DNA of 64,000 bases from Streptomyces sp. CGMCC 4.7035 (GCF_031583065.1 NZ_CP134053.1:7357001-7421000), one strand, 5' to 3'; shown: positions 16,946 through 26,122, counted from the stretch's first letter. Numbers and translations: made by a program. The notes: generated by a model not told the origin, from the letters alone.

Positions 16946-18580
16946 ATGCGTAAGGGTGCCAAGGCCGCCATAGTCGGCGGTGTGTTGGCGGTGATGGTCG
17001 GGGGTGCCGGATACGGCGCGTACAACTTCGTGACCGCGCTCGAGGGAAGTTCGAGCAGCGGTCTCGGCGGCCCCGCGCCCGTGAAGACCGGGCCGCCGTC
17101 CGCCGACGAGGTCAAGGAGACCAGCGCGAAGTTCTTCGCCGCCTGGGCGAAGGGCGATGCGGCCACCGCGGCCTCGTACACGAACAACGCCGGCGACGCG
17201 GAGCCGCTGTTGACCGCGTACGGCAGCAGCGCGCACATCACCAAGGTGCACATCGCGCCGGGTGCGCGCAGCGGGGACTCGGTGCCGTTCTCCGTGAAGG
17301 CCACGGTGTCGTACGAGGGGAAGTCCGAACCGCTCGCGTACGAGAGCAAGCTGACCGTCGTGCGCGGGGTCACCACCGGGCGGGCGCTGGTCGACTGGCA
17401 GCCGTCCGTCGTCCATCCGGGCCTGGAGAAGGGCGACACACTCGTCACCGGCGCGGCCAAGGTCCCGCCGATCGAGGCGGTGGACCGAAACGGCGTGGTG
17501 CTGACCCGGGCGAAGTACCCGTCCCTCGGCCCGGTCCTGGACGCGCTGCGCGAGAAGTACGGCGACCAGGCCGGCGGCAAGCCGGGCATCGAACTGTCCG
17601 TCGAGCGCGCCGATGCCCACAGGCCCGGCAAGACCCTGCTGACCCTCGCCAAGGGCACACCCGGCAAGCTGCGCACCACGCTCAGCGCCACCGCTCAGGC
17701 GGCGGCCGAGCGGGCGGTCGAGCAGTACGCGGAGTCGTCGGTGGTGGCGGTGAAGCCGAGCACGGGTGAGGTGCTCGCGATCGCCAACCATCGGAACGAC
17801 GGCTTCAACGCGGCCTTCGAGGGGCGGCTGGCGCCCGGCTCCACGATGAAGATCATCACATCGGCGATGCTCATCGACAACGGCGTCACCACCATGAACG
17901 GCCCGGCGCCCTGCCCGCCCTCGGCGACGTGGCAGAGCCAGACCTTCACCAACCTCAAAGGCATGACGCCCAACGAGAACGCCACCCTCGCCAACAGCTT
18001 CATGCGCTCGTGCAACACCGCCTTCGTGAAGCTGATCGACGAGAAGCCGCTCACGGACGGCTCGCTGACGGCCGAGGCCCAGGAGCGGTTCGGACTCGGA
18101 CAGGACAACTGGAAGACGGGCATCGTCTCCTTCGACGGCAGCGTCCCCGCCTCCACCGGCCCGGACCGCGCGGCCAACGCCATCGGCCAGGGCCAGGTCC
18201 AGATGAGCCCGCTGAACATGGCGTCGGTGACCTCGACCGCGATCACGGGCGCGTTCCGGCAGCCGTACCTGGTCTCACCGAAGCTCGACAACCGCCAACT
18301 GGCCACCGCCAAGGGCCTGTCCTCGAACACCGTCGCCCAGCTCAGGGCGATGATGCGGCTGACGGCGACCCAGGGCACCGCCGCGCGCGTGATGGCGGGG
18401 CTCGGCGGGGACATCGGCGCGAAGACCGGGTCCGCCGAGGTCGACGGACAGGCCAAGTCCAACAGCTGGTTCACCGGCTACCGGAACGACGTCGCGGCGG
18501 CGGCCATGACCCAGGAGGGCGGACACGGCGGCGACGCGGCCGGTCCTATCGTCGCAGCTGTGCTACGAACTGGCGGCTGA
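16946..18580 (+). CDS. Penicillin-binding transpeptidase (first of a pair)
   Basis: This 544-residue protein cross-links peptidoglycan outside the membrane. It has one N-terminal membrane helix (about residues 7-28), an NTF2-like (MecA_N) domain (about 50-150) and a transpeptidase domain with S299-T-M-K, S355-C-N and K493-T-G. A GGGGAGGA ribosome-binding site precedes the ATG. The second PBP gene lies 95 bases downstream and is a paralogue. The orthologous pair in S. coelicolor (I recall SCO3156/SCO3157) lies beside ssgE, as here, so a role in growth or sporulation walls is likely. Confidence 0.93.
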   Translation: MRKGAKAAIVGGVLAVMVGGAGYGAYNFVTALEGSSSSGLGGPAPVKTGPPSADEVKETSAKFFAAWAKGDAATAASYTNNAGDAEPLLTAYGSSAHITKVHIAPGARSGDSVPFSVKATVSYEGKSEPLAYESKLTVVRGVTTGRALVDWQPSVVHPGLEKGDTLVTGAAKVPPIEAVDRNGVVLTRAKYPSLGPVLDALREKYGDQAGGKPGIELSVERADAHRPGKTLLTLAKGTPGKLRTTLSATAQAAAERAVEQYAESSVVAVKPSTGEVLAIANHRNDGFNAAFEGRLAPGSTMKIITSAMLIDNGVTTMNGPAPCPPSATWQSQTFTNLKGMTPNENATLANSFMRSCNTAFVKLIDEKPLTDGSLTAEAQERFGLGQDNWKTGIVSFDGSVPASTGPDRAANAIGQGQVQMSPLNMASVTSTAITGAFRQPYLVSPKLDNRQLATAKGLSSNTVAQLRAMMRLTATQGTAARVMAGLGGDIGAKTGSAEVDGQAKSNSWFTGYRNDVAAAAMTQEGGHGGDAAGPIVAAVLRTGG

Positions 18581-18675
18581 AGTCACCCGTGTCACCGCGG
18601 GACTCTAATGTGGTGGTTCTCGTTGAGGAGCGTGAGGGCACCGGGGGACCTGGGGACTGCGGAGGATCGAAAGCT

Positions 18676-20346
18676 GTGGGCAAGAGAGGGCGCGCCGTCG
18701 AGCGCAAGAAGTCCGGGCCGCTGGTGATCGGCGGACTGATCGCCGTAGTCGGCGTGGGAGGGGCCATCGGCGCCTACACCCTGCTGAGCGGCGGCGCGGC
18801 GGCCGAGGACCGTACGGGGGCCGCCGCGCACCACAAGGCCGTGAAGACGGGCCCGGTGTCGGCGTCCGAGGTCCGGACGACGGCCACGGCGTTCCTCACG
18901 GCCTGGCAGAAGGGGAACGTCGCCAAGGCGGCGGCGGCCACCGACGACTCGGCGGCCGCGACCCGGGCCCTGACGGGCTACGGCAAGGACGCGCACATCA
19001 CGGGCGTCACCCTGACCCGCGGCACGGCCTCCGGGGCGTCGGTCCCGTTCTCCGTCAAGGCGACGGTCTCGTACCAGGGCAAGAGCAAGCCGCTGGCGTA
19101 CCAGTCGAAGCTGACGGTGGTGCGCCGCGCCGAGGACGGTGTCCCGCTGGTGCGTTGGCAGCCGTCGGTGGTGCACCCCGACCTGACCGAGGGCGACCGC
19201 CTGCTGACGGGCGAGGCCGGCACGCCCCCGATCAAGGCCCTGGACCGCAGCGGCGGCGAACTGACGACGGCCAAGTACCCGTCCCTGGGCACGGTGCTGG
19301 ACGGACTGCGCGAGAAATACGGCAAGAAGGCCGGCGGCAAGGCGGGCATCGAGCTGCGCATCGTGCGCAAGGCGGCGAAGCAGGGCACACAGAAGACACC
19401 CGACAAGACGCTGGTGACGCTGAGTGAGGGCACGCCGGGCACGCTGCGGACGACGCTCAGCCCCACGCTCCAGGCGAAGGCCGAACAGGAGGTGACCACG
19501 AAGGCCAAGGCGTCCGTGGTCGTCATGCGGCCGTCCACGGGCGAGATCCTGGCGGTGGCGAACTCCAACCACGGCTTCAACGTGGCTTTCCAGGGCTCCC
19601 TCGCACCGGGCTCGACGATGAAGATCGTGACGTCGACGCTGCTGTTCGAGAAGGGCCTGGCGTCGGCGGACAAGGCGCACCCCTGCCCCAAGTACGTGAC
19701 GTACGGCGGCTGGAAGTTCCAGAACGACGACAAGTTCGAGATCAAGAACGGCACGTTCAGGGCGAGCTTCGCGGCGTCCTGCAACACCGCCTTCATCAGC
19801 CAGGCGAAGAAGCTGCAGAACGACGACCTCACCAAGGTCGCCCAGCAGATCTACGGCCTGAGCATGAACAACTGGGCGATCGGCGTCCCGTCCTTCGACG
19901 GCTCGGTCCCGGTGCAGAGCGCGGCCCAGATGGCGGCGTCCCTGATCGGCCAGGGCGGCGTTCGCATGAACCCGCTGAACATGGCCTCGGTGGTCTCCAC
20001 GGCGAAGACGGGCGTCTTCCACCAGCCCTACCTGGTCTCCCCGTCGCTGGACAACCGCACCCTGGCGAAGGGGACCCGCACGATGTCGGCGTCGACGCAG
20101 GCCCAGCTGAAGGAGGTCCTCCGGTACACGGCCGCGGCGGGCACGGCCGCCAAGGCGATGGCGGGCCTGGGGCCGGACGACGGCGCGAAGACGGGCTCGG
20201 CGGAGGTCGACGGCCAGAAGCAGCCCAATGGCTGGTTCACCGCGTGGCAGGGCGACCTGGCCGCGGCGGGCGTGGTCCAGGCGGGCGGCCACGGCGGCGA
20301 CTCGGCAGGACCGATCGTGGCGGCACTGCTGCGGGCCGGCAGCTGA
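18676..20346 (+). CDS. Penicillin-binding transpeptidase (second of the pair)
   Basis: This 556-residue paralogue of the preceding protein has the same plan: a basic N-terminus (GKRGRAVERKKSG), one membrane helix, an NTF2-like domain and a transpeptidase domain with S313-T-M-K, S368-C-N and K505-T-G. The GTG at 18676 is chosen because it begins the basic leader before the helix. The two proteins align along most of their length, so they arose by tandem duplication. The second copy is richer in Lys, for example KKAGGKAGIELRIVRKAAKQ. Confidence 0.92.
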   Translation: MGKRGRAVERKKSGPLVIGGLIAVVGVGGAIGAYTLLSGGAAAEDRTGAAAHHKAVKTGPVSASEVRTTATAFLTAWQKGNVAKAAAATDDSAAATRALTGYGKDAHITGVTLTRGTASGASVPFSVKATVSYQGKSKPLAYQSKLTVVRRAEDGVPLVRWQPSVVHPDLTEGDRLLTGEAGTPPIKALDRSGGELTTAKYPSLGTVLDGLREKYGKKAGGKAGIELRIVRKAAKQGTQKTPDKTLVTLSEGTPGTLRTTLSPTLQAKAEQEVTTKAKASVVVMRPSTGEILAVANSNHGFNVAFQGSLAPGSTMKIVTSTLLFEKGLASADKAHPCPKYVTYGGWKFQNDDKFEIKNGTFRASFAASCNTAFISQAKKLQNDDLTKVAQQIYGLSMNNWAIGVPSFDGSVPVQSAAQMAASLIGQGGVRMNPLNMASVVSTAKTGVFHQPYLVSPSLDNRTLAKGTRTMSASTQAQLKEVLRYTAAAGTAAKAMAGLGPDDGAKTGSAEVDGQKQPNGWFTAWQGDLAAAGVVQAGGHGGDSAGPIVAALLRAGS

Positions 20347-20438
20347 CCCGCCACCGCCGTACCGCGGGCCCGTCCGGACGGGCCCGCACCCTCGCCCTTC
20401 CTTGCCCTACCAGGACACCGCCCTACCAGAACACCGTC

Positions 20439-20765
20439 CTACGCCGTATACGTCCGCCGCAGGAAGCGGACCAGCGCCTCCGAATCGAACTGCACCACCT
20501 CGACCCCCTGCTTCGAGTGGAACTCCATCACCGCCTGGACCCGGCCGCACGGCCAGATGCGGACGTCGCCCTTTTCCGCCGGGGCGCTCAGGCCCTGTTC
20601 CAGGAGGTCCCGGGAGAAGGCCCACTCGTGGGGGCCGGGAAGGCCGATGCGGACGGAACGGGGGTCGGCGTCCGGGTCGTAGCGCAGGACGACGGGGACG
20701 GCGTCCGTTGCTTCCTCGGAGTCCGTGACCACATGGGCTCGTGCGTACTGCTCGACGACGGACAT
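20439..20765 (-). CDS. ssgE: SsgA-like sporulation regulator, probably SsgE
   Basis: This 108-residue protein matches the SsgA-like (SALP) family, which is restricted to sporulating actinomycetes and guides septation and spore-wall work. Visible marks are VPVVLRYDPDADPRSVRIGLPG, WAFSRDLLEQGL, GDVRIWPCG and ALVRFLRRTY. It lies next to the PBP pair, as ssgE does in S. coelicolor (I recall SCO3158), where SsgE is linked to spore release. The ATG at 20765 is preceded by GAGGAG seven bases away. It converges on the PBP gene. Confidence 0.88.
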   Translation of the reverse strand: MSVVEQYARAHVVTDSEEATDAVPVVLRYDPDADPRSVRIGLPGPHEWAFSRDLLEQGLSAPAEKGDVRIWPCGRVQAVMEFHSKQGVEVVQFDSEALVRFLRRTYTA

Positions 20766-20888
20766 CGGCCGACTCCTCACACCGCGTCACTAAAGCAGAA
20801 TGTATGAATCCGCTTTTCCTCCAATGTCGCATATCCAGACAAAAGCGGCCCCTGACGCACGCGATCCGCTTTCACCTCGACCTGGCTC

Positions 20889-20905
20889 TTGCAAGTCGTT
20901 CGCAA
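20889..20905. promoter_or_regulatory. Probable Nur (nickel repressor) operator
   Basis: TTGCAA-N5-TCGCAA fits the Nur box described in S. coelicolor (TTGCAA-N5-TTGCAA type), with one mismatch. It overlaps a possible promoter (TTGCAA as -35, TATCCT at 20914 as -10) and ends 20 bases before the transporter start. Nur is the nickel-sensing Fur-family repressor, so the importer would be shut when nickel is plentiful. Confidence 0.7.
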
Positions 20906-20925
20906 TAAGCGGGTATCCTCAAGCG

Positions 20926-21960
20926 GTGCATGTCCCCGACGGATTCATCAACGCCCCCATCTCCGCCGCGACCGGCGTCGTCGCCGCCGGCGCCCTCGCC
21001 GTCAGCCTCAAGGGCGCCCGGCGTGAACTCGACGAGCGCACCGCGCCACTCGCCGGTCTGGTGGCCGCGTTCATCTTCGCCGTGCAGATGCTGAACTTCC
21101 CGGTCGCCGCCGGCACCAGCGGACATCTGCTCGGCGGAGCACTCGCCGCCATACTCGTCGGGCCCTACACCGGCGTCCTGTGCGTCTCCGTCGTGCTCCT
21201 CATGCAGGGCATCCTGTTCGCCGACGGCGGCCTCACGGCCCTCGGCGTCAACATCACCGACATGGCGATCGTGACGACCGTCGTGTCGTACGCCGTCTTC
21301 CGCACTCTGGTCAGGGTCCTGCCCCGCACGCGCCGCTCCGTCACCGTCGCCTCCTTCCTCGCCGCCCTCGTCTCCGTTCCGGCCGCCGCCGTCGCCTTCA
21401 CCCTGATCTACGCGATCGGCGGCACCACCGACGTCTCGATCGGCAAGGTCGCCACGGCGATGATCGGCGTCCACGTCCTCATCGGCATCGGTGAGGCCGC
21501 CATCACCGCCCTGACCGTCGGCGCCGTCATCGCCGTACGGCCCGATCTCGTGTACGGCGCCCGGGGCCTCCAGCAGCGCCTCAAGCTGCGCGTCGGCGGC
21601 GAGCTCGTCGACGCGCCGGCCGCCGAGCCCGTGCCCGTCGCCGCCCGGTCCCACCGCAAGCTGTGGATCACCGGTCTCGTCACCTCCCTCGTCCTCGCGG
21701 GCTTCGTCAGCTTCTACGCCTCCGCCAACCCGGACGGCCTGGAGAAGATCGCCCACGACAAGGGCATCGACAAGAAGACCGAGCAGCACGCGGCCGCCGA
21801 CTCCCCGCTCGCCCACTACGGCGTCAAGGACGTCAAGAACGCCCGCCTCTCCGGCGGCCTCGCGGGCGTGGTCGGTGTGGGGGTCACGGTCGTCGCGGGC
21901 AGCACGGTCTTCTGGGCCGTCCGCAGGCGTCGTACGAACGCACCTTCCCAGGTGGCCTGA
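20926..21960 (+). CDS. cbiM: ECF nickel/cobalt transporter, CbiM-CbiN-like fusion
   Basis: This 344-residue protein begins HVPDGFINAP; this N-terminal His in the CbiM/NikM family binds the metal ion directly. About six membrane helices form the CbiM core to residue 215, followed by a PDGLE-type domain (SANPDGLEKIAHDKG) with two further helices that replaces a separate CbiN. A short leader with a Nur-like box and no room for a cobalamin riboswitch favours nickel (NikMN) over cobalt. GTG at 20926 is the start. The stop lies one base before the next gene's ATG. Confidence 0.9.
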   Translation: MHVPDGFINAPISAATGVVAAGALAVSLKGARRELDERTAPLAGLVAAFIFAVQMLNFPVAAGTSGHLLGGALAAILVGPYTGVLCVSVVLLMQGILFADGGLTALGVNITDMAIVTTVVSYAVFRTLVRVLPRTRRSVTVASFLAALVSVPAAAVAFTLIYAIGGTTDVSIGKVATAMIGVHVLIGIGEAAITALTVGAVIAVRPDLVYGARGLQQRLKLRVGGELVDAPAAEPVPVAARSHRKLWITGLVTSLVLAGFVSFYASANPDGLEKIAHDKGIDKKTEQHAAADSPLAHYGVKDVKNARLSGGLAGVVGVGVTVVAGSTVFWAVRRRRTNAPSQVA

Positions 21961-21961
21961 C

Positions 21962-22723
21962 ATGGGCGCCGGGCACGCACACAGGCTCTACCGGCACGGG
22001 CACTCCCCCGTGCACGCCCTGCCGCCGCACACCAAGCTCGCCGCCGCCTTCGCCTTCGTGGTCGTCGTGGTGTCCACGCCACGCGAGGCGATGTGGGCGT
22101 TCGCGCTGTACGCCGGCCTCCTCGGCGTGGTCGCGCACCTGGCCGGCGTACCGGCCCGGTTCCTCCTCAAGCGCCTGCTGATCGAGGTCCCCTTCGTCGC
22201 CTTCGCCGTGCTCATGCCGTTCGTGGCCGAGGGCGAGCGCGTCGACGTCCTCGGCCTGTCCCTGAGCGTGAGCGGGCTGTGGGGTGCCTGGAACGTACTC
22301 GCCAAGGGCACCCTCGGCGTCGCCGCCTCCGTCCTGCTCGCCTCCACCACCGAGCTGCGCGAACTGCTCCTCGGGCTGCAGCGCCTCAAGCTGCCGCCCC
22401 TGCTCGTGCAGATCGCGTCCTTCATGATCCGCTACGGCGACGTCATCACCGACGAGATGCGGCGGATGCGGATCGCGCGCGAGTCACGCGGCTTCGAGGC
22501 GCGCGGCATCCGCCACTGGGGCGTGCTCGCCAAGTCCGCGGGCGCGCTCTTCATCCGGTCGTACGAGCGCGGTGAACGCGTGCACCTGGCCATGGTCAGC
22601 CGGGGATACGCCGGTGCGATGCCGGTCATCGACGAGGTGACGGCGTCCCGGGCGCAGTGGTCGTACGCCCTCGCCCTGCCCTGCGCCGCCCTCGTCGTCT
22701 GCCTGTTGGGATGGATCCTGTGA
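21962..22723 (+). CDS. cbiQ: ECF transporter T component (CbiQ/NikQ)
   Basis: This 253-residue membrane protein couples the ATPase to the metal-binding unit. It has five to six membrane helices and the T-component signatures with conserved Ala-Arg-Gly-type loops: RMRIARESRGFEARG and ERGERVHLAMVSRGY. SPVHALPPHTKLA at the N-terminus is typical of CbiQ. It begins one base after the cbiM stop and overlaps the ATPase gene by four bases, so the three genes form one operon. Confidence 0.93.
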   Translation: MGAGHAHRLYRHGHSPVHALPPHTKLAAAFAFVVVVVSTPREAMWAFALYAGLLGVVAHLAGVPARFLLKRLLIEVPFVAFAVLMPFVAEGERVDVLGLSLSVSGLWGAWNVLAKGTLGVAASVLLASTTELRELLLGLQRLKLPPLLVQIASFMIRYGDVITDEMRRMRIARESRGFEARGIRHWGVLAKSAGALFIRSYERGERVHLAMVSRGYAGAMPVIDEVTASRAQWSYALALPCAALVVCLLGWIL

Positions 22724-23478
22724 CCCCTACGACACCTTCACTGGAAGTGACCGGCCTCGCCTTCGCGTACCCCGACGGGCATCAGGCCCTCTTCGGTGTC
22801 GATTTCGCCATCGCGCGCGGCGAGCGGGTCGCGCTGCTCGGGCCGAACGGCGCCGGGAAGACCACGCTCGTGCTGCACCTCAACGGCATCCTGAGCGGTG
22901 GCGCCGGGACGGTGACGGTCGCCGGGCTCCCCGTCGGGAAGCGGCACATGGCCGAGATCCGCCGGAAGGTCGGCATCGTCTTCCAGGACCCGGACGACCA
23001 GCTCTTCATGCCGACGGTCCGCGAGGACGTGGCCTTCGGGCCCGCGGCGGCCGGCCTGAAGGGCGCGGAGCTGGAGGACCGGGTCGACCGGGCCCTCGAA
23101 CAGGTCGGCATGACGGATTTCAAGGACCGTCCGCCGCACCACCTCTCCTTCGGCCAGCGGCGCCGGGTGGCGGTGGCGACCGTCCTCGCCATGGAGCCGG
23201 AGATCCTCGTCCTGGACGAGCCGTCCTCGAACCTCGACCCCGCCTCGCGGCGCGAACTCGCCGACATCCTTCGGTCGCTGGACGTCACGGTCCTCATGGT
23301 CACGCACGACCTGCCGTACGCGCTGGAGCTGTGCCCGCGCTCGCTCATCCTGAGCGACGGAGTGATCGCGGCGGACGGCCCCACGGGCGGGCTGCTGGCC
23401 GACGACGAGCTGATGCGCGCCCACCGTCTGGAGCTTCCCTTCGGCTTCGACCCGCGTTCCGTGACGATGGGCGCGTGA
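22720..23478 (+). CDS. cbiO: ECF transporter ATPase (CbiO/NikO)
   Basis: This 252-residue ABC ATPase powers the metal importer. It shows Walker [10 protein letters not shown] (residues 41-49), Q-loop [10 protein letters not shown], signature [10 protein letters not shown], Walker [13 protein letters not shown] and the switch His in [27 protein letters not shown] is the hallmark of the CbiO/EcfA group. The GTG at 22720 overlaps the cbiQ stop (GTGA); an ATG nine bases earlier is the alternative start. Confidence 0.94.
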   Translation: MTPTTPSLEVTGLAFAYPDGHQALFGVDFAIARGERVALLGPNGAGKTTLVLHLNGILSGGAGTVTVAGLPVGKRHMAEIRRKVGIVFQDPDDQLFMPTVREDVAFGPAAAGLKGAELEDRVDRALEQVGMTDFKDRPPHHLSFGQRRRVAVATVLAMEPEILVLDEPSSNLDPASRRELADILRSLDVTVLMVTHDLPYALELCPRSLILSDGVIAADGPTGGLLADDELMRAHRLELPFGFDPRSVTMGA

Positions 23479-23482
23479 CGAA

Positions 23483-23587
23483 CTGGACCAGGAGCTCGCG
23501 GCGAAGCTCGTGGACGCGGCCCACGAGGTCTGCCCGTACTCGAACGCCACGCGCGGCAACATCGATGTAACGATCGTGCTGGGCTAG
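23483..23587 (+). pseudogene. Ohr/OsmC-type peroxidase C-terminal relic
   Basis: Just after cbiO one frame reads [25 protein letters not shown] followed by NIDVTIVLG and a stop. This is the C-terminus of an organic hydroperoxide resistance protein; the Cys in the [11 protein letters not shown] motif is the second catalytic cysteine. The N-terminal two-thirds, with the first cysteine, is absent, so it is a remnant left after a deletion. Confidence 0.8.
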
Positions 23588-23660
23588 CGGGACGAAGGAA
23601 TCGCAGGCTCGGCGCAGGTGTTGCACCCCCGTCGAAGGCGAGTCGAAGGGAAGTGCGGAC

Positions 23661-24818
23661 GTGGACGTGAACGGCGTTGTGGCCGAAGGCTTCGAGCCGG
23701 TCAGGGACGCGTTCGTGCGCAACTTCGAGACACAGGGCGAGCGGGGCGCGGCGGTCGCCGTGTACCGCGACGGGCGCAAGGTCGTGGACCTGTGGGGCGG
23801 GACGCGGGACATCGACGGTGCGGAGCCCTGGGAGCAGGGCACCGCGCAGATCGTGCGCTCGGCGACCAAGGGGGTCGCCGCGGCCGTGCTGCTGATGCTG
23901 GCCGAGCGCGGGGAGCTGGACCTGGACGCGCCGGTCGGCCACTACTGGCCGGAGTTCAAGGCGCACGGCAAGGAGCACACGCTGGTGCGGCACGTGCTGG
24001 CGCATCGCGCCGGCGTGCCGGCGCTCGACCGCCCGCTCACGCCCGCCGAGGCGGCCGACCCCGATCTCGCCGCAGCCGTACTGGCCGCGCAGGCCCCCGC
24101 CTGGGAGCCCGGCACGGACCACGGCTACCACGCACAGACCTACAGCTGGCTGACGGGCGAGCTGGTACGGCGGGCCACGGGCCGTTCGATCGGCACGTGG
24201 ATCGCGGACGAAATCGCCGGGCCGCTGTCCCTCGACCTGTGGGTGGGCCTGCCCGGGACGGAGGCGCACCGTGTGGGCCGGGTCGGCCCGGCCGAGATAC
24301 CGGCGCAGGACGGTGCCCTGCGCACCCGCCCCAAGCGCGCGGTCGCCGAGGCGTACGCGGACCCCGACAGCCTGACCCGCCGCGCCTTCGCCGCGATCAC
24401 CCCGATGCCCGACGAGAACGACCCCGCCTACCGCGCGGCGGTCCTGCCCGCGTCGAACGGCATCGCGACGGCGGACGGCCTGGCACGCTTCTACGCGGCG
24501 CTGACCGGCGAGGTGGACGGCATACGCCTGTTCGCACCGCAGACCCTGGAACAGGCCCGCGCGGAGGCCTCGGCCGGCCCCGACCGCGTGCTGGTGGTCA
24601 CCACCCGCTTCGGTCTCGGCTACATGCTCCACGGCAGCGCGTCGCCGCTGCTCGGCCCCGGCTCCTTCGGCCACCCGGGCCGCGGCGGCGCCCTCGGCTT
24701 CGCCGACCCCGAGTCGGGCATCGCCTTCGGCTATGTCACGAACGGCTTCCGCAAGAGCGTGACGGCGGACCTACGGGCACAGGCGCTGGTCCGGGCGGTG
24801 CGTACGTCACTGCCGTAG
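23661..24818 (+). CDS. Serine hydrolase, class C beta-lactamase/EstB family
   Basis: This 385-residue protein has the SxxK motif S-A-T-K in IVRSATKGVAAAVLLML, which holds the nucleophile, a Tyr motif near GYHAQTYSWL, and FGHPGRGGALGFADP near the C-terminus, which corresponds to the third active-site motif. No signal peptide is visible, so it is a cytoplasmic esterase or peptidase rather than a resistance enzyme. GTG at 23661 is the start (VDVNGVVAEGFEPV). A strong terminator follows. Confidence 0.88.
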   Translation: MDVNGVVAEGFEPVRDAFVRNFETQGERGAAVAVYRDGRKVVDLWGGTRDIDGAEPWEQGTAQIVRSATKGVAAAVLLMLAERGELDLDAPVGHYWPEFKAHGKEHTLVRHVLAHRAGVPALDRPLTPAEAADPDLAAAVLAAQAPAWEPGTDHGYHAQTYSWLTGELVRRATGRSIGTWIADEIAGPLSLDLWVGLPGTEAHRVGRVGPAEIPAQDGALRTRPKRAVAEAYADPDSLTRRAFAAITPMPDENDPAYRAAVLPASNGIATADGLARFYAALTGEVDGIRLFAPQTLEQARAEASAGPDRVLVVTTRFGLGYMLHGSASPLLGPGSFGHPGRGGALGFADPESGIAFGYVTNGFRKSVTADLRAQALVRAVRTSLP

Positions 24819-24836
24819 CCGTGGGCACAACGCGTT

Positions 24837-24868
24837 GATGCCCGTACGCGGCACCGCGTACGGGCATC
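24837..24868. terminator. Perfect 15-bp stem terminator
   Basis: GATGCCCGTACGCGG and its exact complement flank a two-base CA loop. It lies between the convergent serine hydrolase and DUF1876 genes and probably works for both. Confidence 0.85.
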
Positions 24869-24880
24869 GACGGGACGCAC

Positions 24881-25159
24881 TCAGTGCGTCAGCGGACGTG
24901 ACGTCCTCCCTGACGCCTCGTCGATCTCGTCGTGCGCCTTCGTGAGCAGCTGCATCGCGAGATCGTTGAGCGCCCTGGCCCCTGCGATCTCCTCACCGAC
25001 ACGGGGCTGATTCGCGTCGGTGTGGTGGCGGCTGGCGTATCCGCGGGAGCGGACTTCGTTCCCGTCGGGAAGCCGTACGAGCGCCGCCGCCCGCGTGCGG
25101 TCATCGTCCTCCTCGAATTCGAGCTCCACATGCCATCCCACTGCGGTGTGCATCTTCAT
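24881..25159 (-). CDS. DUF1876 small protein
   Basis: This 92-residue protein matches DUF1876, a small alpha/beta family common in Streptomyces. Marks are WHVELEFEEDDDRTRAAALVRLPDG, the RGYASRHHTD segment and a helical C-terminus. The family has a dsRBD-like fold but no proven function. GGAGGT seven bases before the ATG at 25159 decides the start over the ATG six bases later. Confidence 0.85.
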   Translation of the reverse strand: MKMHTAVGWHVELEFEEDDDRTRAAALVRLPDGNEVRSRGYASRHHTDANQPRVGEEIAGARALNDLAMQLLTKAHDEIDEASGRTSRPLTH

Positions 25160-25237
25160 GACGATCACCTCCGGAACCGCTGATTCCAGGGTGCTCCTCC
25201 TCGCCCCCGGGCGCACGGCGCACAGGGGCTTGCGGCC

Positions 25238-26122
25238 TCAGGAACGGGGCTCCTCGTCGAAGCTCGCGAAGTACGCCGCGGCCATGTCCTCGTCGGCGTG
25301 GCCCTGGGCTGCGGCGCGGGCGAAACGTTCGGCGGTCGCGACGGCGACGTCGAGGCGGACGCCGTTCTCCTCGCCGGCCCGGACGATCAGACGGGCGTCC
25401 TTCTCCGCGGTCGCCACCGCGAAACTGGCCGGGGACAGCTTGCCGTTCAGGACGAGGTCGGCCTTGGCGCGCAGATAGCCCATGTCGAGCGGGCCGCCGG
25501 CGATGAGGTCGAAGAAGTGCTGCGGGTCGACGCCGAGGGCCCGGGCCAGCGCCAGCACCTCGCCGGCCGCGGCGGTGGCCGCGAGGACCCAGCTGTTAGC
25601 CACCAGCTTGAGCCGGGTGGCGCTGCCCGCCTCCTCGCCGGTCCACACCGTACGGGCGCCGACCGCGTCGAAGACCGGCGTCACCGTCTCCCGGCCCTCG
25701 GCGGGGCCCGCGGCCAGCACGGTCAGCTGCCCGGCCTCCGCGGGCTGGCGGGTGCCGAGCACCGGGGCGTCGTAGAAGACCAGGCCGTGCTCGTCGGCGA
25801 AGCCGGCCAGCTCGGCGGTGGCCTCGATCCCGGCGGTGGTCGACTGCGCCCAGACGGCGCCCGGAGGCACGGCGGGAGCGGCCTCCCGCATGACCTCCAG
25901 GACGGCGGCGCCGTCGTACAGCATGGTCAGCACGACGTCGGCGCCCCGCACGGCGTCGGCGGGGGTGTCGGCGATGTGCGCGCCGTCGGCGGCGAGGGGT
26001 TCGGCCTTGGCGCGGGTGCGGTTCCAGGCACGGACGGTGTGTCCGGCGCGGGCGAGGTTGCGGGCCATCGCGGCCCCCATGATCCCGGTGCCCAGGACGC
26101 TCACGGTGAGCTTGTCGGTCAT
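25238..26122 (-). CDS. NAD(P)-dependent beta-hydroxyacid dehydrogenase
   Basis: This 294-residue protein belongs to the 3-hydroxyisobutyrate/6-phosphogluconate dehydrogenase superfamily. GTGIMGAAMARNLARAGH is the dinucleotide-binding loop, YDAPVLGTRQPAEAGQLTVLAAG is the substrate region (usually DAPVSGG..A..G.L) and KLVANSWVL holds the catalytic Lys. In this copy the usual Ser-Gly-Gly of the substrate loop is LGTRQ, so the substrate may differ from hydroxyisobutyrate. Related sequences include imine reductases. It stands alone with the ATG at 26122. Confidence 0.87.
   Translation of the reverse strand: MTDKLTVSVLGTGIMGAAMARNLARAGHTVRAWNRTRAKAEPLAADGAHIADTPADAVRGADVVLTMLYDGAAVLEVMREAAPAVPPGAVWAQSTTAGIEATAELAGFADEHGLVFYDAPVLGTRQPAEAGQLTVLAAGPAEGRETVTPVFDAVGARTVWTGEEAGSATRLKLVANSWVLAATAAAGEVLALARALGVDPQHFFDLIAGGPLDMGYLRAKADLVLNGKLSPASFAVATAEKDARLIVRAGEENGVRLDVAVATAERFARAAAQGHADEDMAAAYFASFDEEPRS

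Noticed and set aside
20766..20925. Cobalamin riboswitch before cbiM
   Set aside because: The region is short, shared with the ssgE start and lacks a B12-box-like sequence; a Nur-like box is present instead.
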